In this document: piece by piece, positions 61,308 to 64,000 of the stretch | Layout of the letters: the number at the start of each line of letters is the position of its first letter | How positions within the stretch are numbered: the stretch's first letter is position 1 | Assembly (NCBI RefSeq): GCF_018390595.1 | Contig: NZ_JAHBAV010000003.1 | Coordinates: forward strand, 48,448 to 112,447 | From: Dietzia massiliensis | Lineage (GTDB): Bacteria > Actinomycetota > Actinomycetes > Mycobacteriales > Mycobacteriaceae | Direction: 5' to 3' | DNA length: 64,000 nt | Made by a program: the position numbers and the translations under genes | The notes under the pieces: model-generated | The model's input: the letters and a program-made list of their open reading frames with translations, nothing else | Told to the model about the DNA's origin: nothing | The model's database searches: none

Positions 61308-62363
61308 TCAGTGCACTCCCTGGTCGACGAGGGCGGAGGCGAGGTCGTACAGGTCGGCGACCTCCACCCCGTGGGGCAGGGCCGGCAGGACGAGGGTGGG
61401 GCAGGCTGCCGACGTCAGCGTCTCGCCCGCCCGGAGCTGCCCGCGGGCGACGCGGGCGTGCTCGATGGCCTGCACCAGCAGCCCCTCGAAGCCCTCGTCG
61501 TCGACCTCCACCGCGGTCTCGGAGAGGCCGGCGCGCACCGCCTCGGCGTCGATGTCCTCCTCGGCGATCCGCCCGAGCGCCTCGTCGTCCAGGTGCCGCG
61601 TCTCGGCGCGGTTGATGATCACCTGGCCGACACGCAGGCTGTGGCTCTTGAGCTCATCGATCGCCTCGAGCGTCTCCTGCACGGGCAGGGGCTCCAGCAG
61701 CGTCACCAGGTGCACGACCGTCCTCGGCGAGTGCACCAGTTCGGACACGGCCTCGGCCTGGCGCCGGATGGGCCCGCCCCCGCCGGCGAGGTCGGCCATC
61801 GCGGTGGTGACGTCGAGGAACTTGCCGATCCGGCCGGTGGGCGGCGCGTCCACGACCACCGCGTCGTAGACGACCTCGCGCTTGGCGTGCTCGCGCGTGA
61901 CGACCTCGTAGATCTTGCCGGTGAGCAACACGTCCTTGAGGCCGGGCGCGATCGTGGTGGCGAACTCGATGGCGCCCACCGACTTCATCACCTTGCCCAC
62001 AACGCCGAGGCGGTAGAAGGTGTCGAGGTAGTCGAGCATCGCCGCTTCGATGTCGATGGCCAGCGCGAACACCTTGCCGCCTCCGTCGACCCGCGCGACG
62101 AGCTCCTCGCTGTACGGCAGCGGTTCGCGGTCGAAGGTCCGGGCGATCCCCTGGCGCTCCTCGACCTCCACCAACAGGACGCGCTTGCCGGTCGAGGCGA
62201 GCGCCAGCGCGAGCGAGGTGGCGACCGTCGTCTTACCCGTCCCGCCCTTCCCGGACACGTAGTGCAACTCGGCCCGCTCGGACCTGTCCGACCATCCGGT
62301 GGACAGCGCATCGGCGATGGTCGCCCGTGTCGACCGCGTACCTGGGTTCTCAGTGGACGGCAT
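61308..62363 (-). CDS. ArsA/GET3-type ATPase (Rv3679 counterpart)
   Basis: A 351-residue P-loop ATPase with [35 protein letters not shown] and [18 protein letters not shown]. It is the first of the two-gene operon and is divergent from the DUF4177-RidA-MBL genes. It lacks the arsenite-binding Cys triad, so a role in arsenic export is unlikely despite the ArsA label; it is a partner in a heterodimeric ATPase by analogy with mycobacteria. Confidence 0.9.
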   Translation of the reverse strand: MPSTENPGTRSTRATIADALSTGWSDRSERAELHYVSGKGGTGKTTVATSLALALASTGKRVLLVEVEERQGIARTFDREPLPYSEELVARVDGGGKVFALAIDIEAAMLDYLDTFYRLGVVGKVMKSVGAIEFATTIAPGLKDVLLTGKIYEVVTREHAKREVVYDAVVVDAPPTGRIGKFLDVTTAMADLAGGGGPIRRQAEAVSELVHSPRTVVHLVTLLEPLPVQETLEAIDELKSHSLRVGQVIINRAETRHLDDEALGRIAEEDIDAEAVRAGLSETAVEVDDEGFEGLLVQAIEHARVARGQLRAGETLTSAACPTLVLPALPHGVEVADLYDLASALVDQGVH

Positions 62364-62428
62364 GGCCCCACACTAAGCGCTCACACCACCGCGCGCGGGA
62401 CGCTCGTCACTTACCTAGAGTGGGGCCC

Positions 62429-62599
62429 ATGAGCGAATCCACCGGAACCGACCGGTTCGAATACGTCACCGTGCCGCTGCTGACGCACGCCACCAAGCAG
62501 ATCCTCGACCAGTGGGGGAGCGACGGCTGGGAGCTGGTCTCCGTGCTGCCCGGCCCGACGGGTGAGCAGCATGTCGCCTACATGAAGCGACGGCTCTGA
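62429..62599 (+). CDS. DUF4177-like small protein
   Basis: A 56-residue protein with the compact pattern FEYVTVPLLTHATKQILDQWGSDGWELVSVLPGP, the strand-helix-WELVS layout of DUF4177 and its relatives. Its stop overlaps the RidA start (TGATG). It corresponds to the small gene preceding Rv3678c in mycobacteria. Function unknown. Confidence 0.85.
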   Translation: MSESTGTDRFEYVTVPLLTHATKQILDQWGSDGWELVSVLPGPTGEQHVAYMKRRL

Positions 62600-63078
62600 T
62601 GCCCGAGGCCGAGTCCGGGGGCTACTGGAGCCGCAAGCTCGAGCAGCTCGGCGTGGAGCTGCCGACGGTCGTCCCGCCGGTCGCCAACTACGTCCCCGCC
62701 GTCCGGGCGGGCACGTTCGTCTACACCTCGGGCCAGCTGCCCATGGTCGACGGCACGCTGGCCGCCACCGGCAAGGTGGGGGCCGAGGTCGACCCCGAGC
62801 AGGCCGCCGACCTGGCCCGGACGTGCGCACTCAACGCGCTGGCCGCCGTCGACGCGCTCGTGGGCATCGACGCCGTGGTGAAGATCGTCAAGGTCGTCGG
62901 CTTCGTCGCCTCGGCGCCCGGCTTCCACGGGCAGCCCGCGGTGGTCAACGGTGCGTCCGACGTCCTCGGTGAGCTCTTCGGCGACGCCGGCGTCCACGCC
63001 CGCTCCGCCGTCGGCGTCTCCGAGCTGCCGCTCGACGCGCCCGTCGAGGTCGAGCTGGTCGTCGAGGTCGAGGTCTAG
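62599..63078 (+). CDS. RidA-like (YjgF/YER057c/UK114) protein
   Basis: A 159-residue member of the RidA superfamily of the longer subgroup: VRAGTFVYTSGQLPMVDG, CALNALAAVDALVG and HARSAVGVSELPLDAPVEVELVVEV. True RidA enzymes use an Arg in the R-x-A-V block to deaminate imines; here the corresponding segment HARSAVGV keeps the Arg, so enamine/imine deaminase activity is possible. Coupled to the upstream gene, and 5 bp before the MBL gene. Confidence 0.9.
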   Translation: MPEAESGGYWSRKLEQLGVELPTVVPPVANYVPAVRAGTFVYTSGQLPMVDGTLAATGKVGAEVDPEQAADLARTCALNALAAVDALVGIDAVVKIVKVVGFVASAPGFHGQPAVVNGASDVLGELFGDAGVHARSAVGVSELPLDAPVEVELVVEVEV

Positions 63079-63083
63079 CCGCC

Positions 63084-63944
63084 ATGACAGCAGGACTGAC
63101 CCCGATCAGCTTCCCGGCGTACGAGACGCTCCGGCCCGTCACGGACCTGTCCGGGGTCATCCTCTGCGACAACCCCTCCGAGATGACCTTCGAGGGGACC
63201 AACACGGTCGTCCTGCGGGCCCCCGGGTCGCCCACCTGCGTGGTGGTGGATCCCGGGCCCGACGACCGCGCGCACGCCGAGCGGATCGCGGCGATCGTGG
63301 GGGAGATCGAGCTCGTCGTCGTCACCCATCGCCACGGTGACCACACCGACGGCATCGATCACCTGCGCGCCTTCACCACCGCCCCCGTACGGGCCGTCGA
63401 TGAACGGTTCTGTCGCGACGCCGCACCGTTGGTGACGGACGGCGACGACGACGAGGTGATCCACGCCGCCGGACTGGACATCACCGTGTTGGGCACGCCG
63501 GGGCACACGGCCGATTCGGTCAGCCTCGAGGTGCGGCCCGCCGGCGCCGGGTTCACGGCCCGGCCGGACTGCGTGGTCCTCGGTGACACGATCCTCGGCA
63601 GGGATTCGACCGTGCTCGACTCGACCGACGGCGATCTCGGCGACTACCTGGGCAGCATGGACCTGCTCGCCGCGCGGGCCGACGGTGTGATCGGCATCCC
63701 CGGCCACGGGCCCGACGTCGAGAACACCGGCCGCGCCGCGCAGGTCCTCGGGCAGCACCGGCGCGACCGGCTCGAGCAGATCGTCGCCGCGCGGGCCGAG
63801 CTGGGCCGCGACGCCTCCGCCGAGGCGATCACGCAGCACATCTACCGCGACGTGACGCCGTTCCTGCTCAAGGTGGCCGAGCAGTCGACCACGGTGGCGC
63901 TGCGCTACCTCGATCGCCTCGACCGCCCTGACGCGGAGGCCTGA
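63084..63944 (+). CDS. MBL-fold metallo-hydrolase (Rv3677c counterpart)
   Basis: A 286-residue metallo-beta-lactamase-fold hydrolase of the LACTB2-like group: VVTHRHGDHTDGI is the HxHxDH motif, LGTPGHTADS gives the next His, VVLGDTILGRDSTV the bridging Asp and GIPGHGP the last His. LACTB2-like proteins include RNA endonucleases, but the bacterial substrate is unknown. An Asp run (GDDDEV) from GAC repeats lies near residue 118. Last gene of the DUF4177-RidA-MBL unit. Confidence 0.92.
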   Translation: MTAGLTPISFPAYETLRPVTDLSGVILCDNPSEMTFEGTNTVVLRAPGSPTCVVVDPGPDDRAHAERIAAIVGEIELVVVTHRHGDHTDGIDHLRAFTTAPVRAVDERFCRDAAPLVTDGDDDEVIHAAGLDITVLGTPGHTADSVSLEVRPAGAGFTARPDCVVLGDTILGRDSTVLDSTDGDLGDYLGSMDLLAARADGVIGIPGHGPDVENTGRAAQVLGQHRRDRLEQIVAARAELGRDASAEAITQHIYRDVTPFLLKVAEQSTTVALRYLDRLDRPDAEA

Positions 63945-63945
63945 G

Positions 63946-63976
63946 CCGGGCCGGCCTGCCCGGGGCGCCGGCCCGG
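63946..63976 (+). terminator. Likely terminator after the MBL gene
   Basis: CCGGGCCGGC (63946-63955) pairs with GCCGGCCCGG (63967-63976) over an 11-base loop directly after the stop. Very GC-rich surroundings lower the specificity. Confidence 0.6.
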
Positions 63977-64000
63977 CCTGCCCCACCCCCTCCCGGATCC

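Noticed and set aside
60152..62363. The two ArsA-like ATPases as part of the arsenic resistance locus
   Set aside because: They are 40 kb from acr3-arsC, lack the arsenite-binding Cys residues, and match the conserved whiB4-linked pair instead.

Overview
The window is high-GC actinobacterial chromosome. Its right end carries a conserved mycobacterial-type gene block: an MBL-fold hydrolase, a RidA-like protein, a DUF4177 protein, two ArsA/GET3-type ATPases, whiB4, ponA2 and a metallophosphoesterase, in the order known from Mycobacterium tuberculosis Rv3677c to Rv3683. Other signs are a divergent TetR gene of the BioQ type next to bioBAFD, a class E sortase, several secreted CAP-domain proteins and F420/flavin LLM oxidoreductases. 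I infer Mycobacteriales, plausibly Dietzia or a close relative. The genus is a guess from gene content, not a computed placement.

Positions 1-15.7 kb are an accessory, defence-rich region. It starts inside a DUF4391 gene, followed by a type III modification methyltransferase (mod) and restriction helicase-nuclease (res). Next is a 5'-truncated mcrC on the opposite strand, cut by an IS21-family element (6720-10733). That element's istB is itself interrupted by an ISL3-family element (7544-8997) with perfect 24-bp ends and an 8-bp target duplication. On the far side the IS21 abuts the first ~50 codons of an extradiol-dioxygenase-like gene, not the rest of mcrC. The locus is therefore a rearrangement junction. 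An Eco29kI-like GIY-YIG restriction enzyme with a C5-cytosine methyltransferase follows, then a hypothetical lipocalin-like protein and an overlapping two-gene unit of unknown function (61 aa + 239 aa).

Positions 15.7-23.7 kb mix housekeeping and accessory genes: an APH-like phosphotransferase, an LLM oxidoreductase, a TRIC-family channel, 3' remnants of a Fic gene and a glutamine synthetase gene, an arsenic resistance set (tandem-domain ArsC, Acr3, divergent ArsR with a clear operator), a VbhA-like/Fic pair and an RHH-type small gene unit.

Positions 23.7-44.4 kb hold the biotin operon bioB-bioA-bioF-bioD with three BioQ-like palindromes, three secreted CAP-type proteins, a DHA2 multidrug transporter, a baeRF3 protein, a SurA-like lipoprotein, a class E sortase with a 50-aa membrane protein, a secreted propeller-like protein, a universal stress protein, an oxidative-stress run furA-katA-dps with a palindromic operator, and a phosphotransferase/LLM oxidoreductase pair.

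Positions 44.4-64 kb carry an Mrp-type Na+/H+ antiporter operon (mnhA with fused B domain, C, D, E, F, G) ending in mgtE, a YhgE-like membrane protein, an acyl-CoA oxidase/dehydrogenase-like enzyme, tRNA-Pro(CGG), and then the conserved ponA2-whiB4 block.

Repeated (GAC)n/(GTC)n microsatellites, some inserting Asp- or Thr-runs into otherwise conserved proteins, occur across the window.
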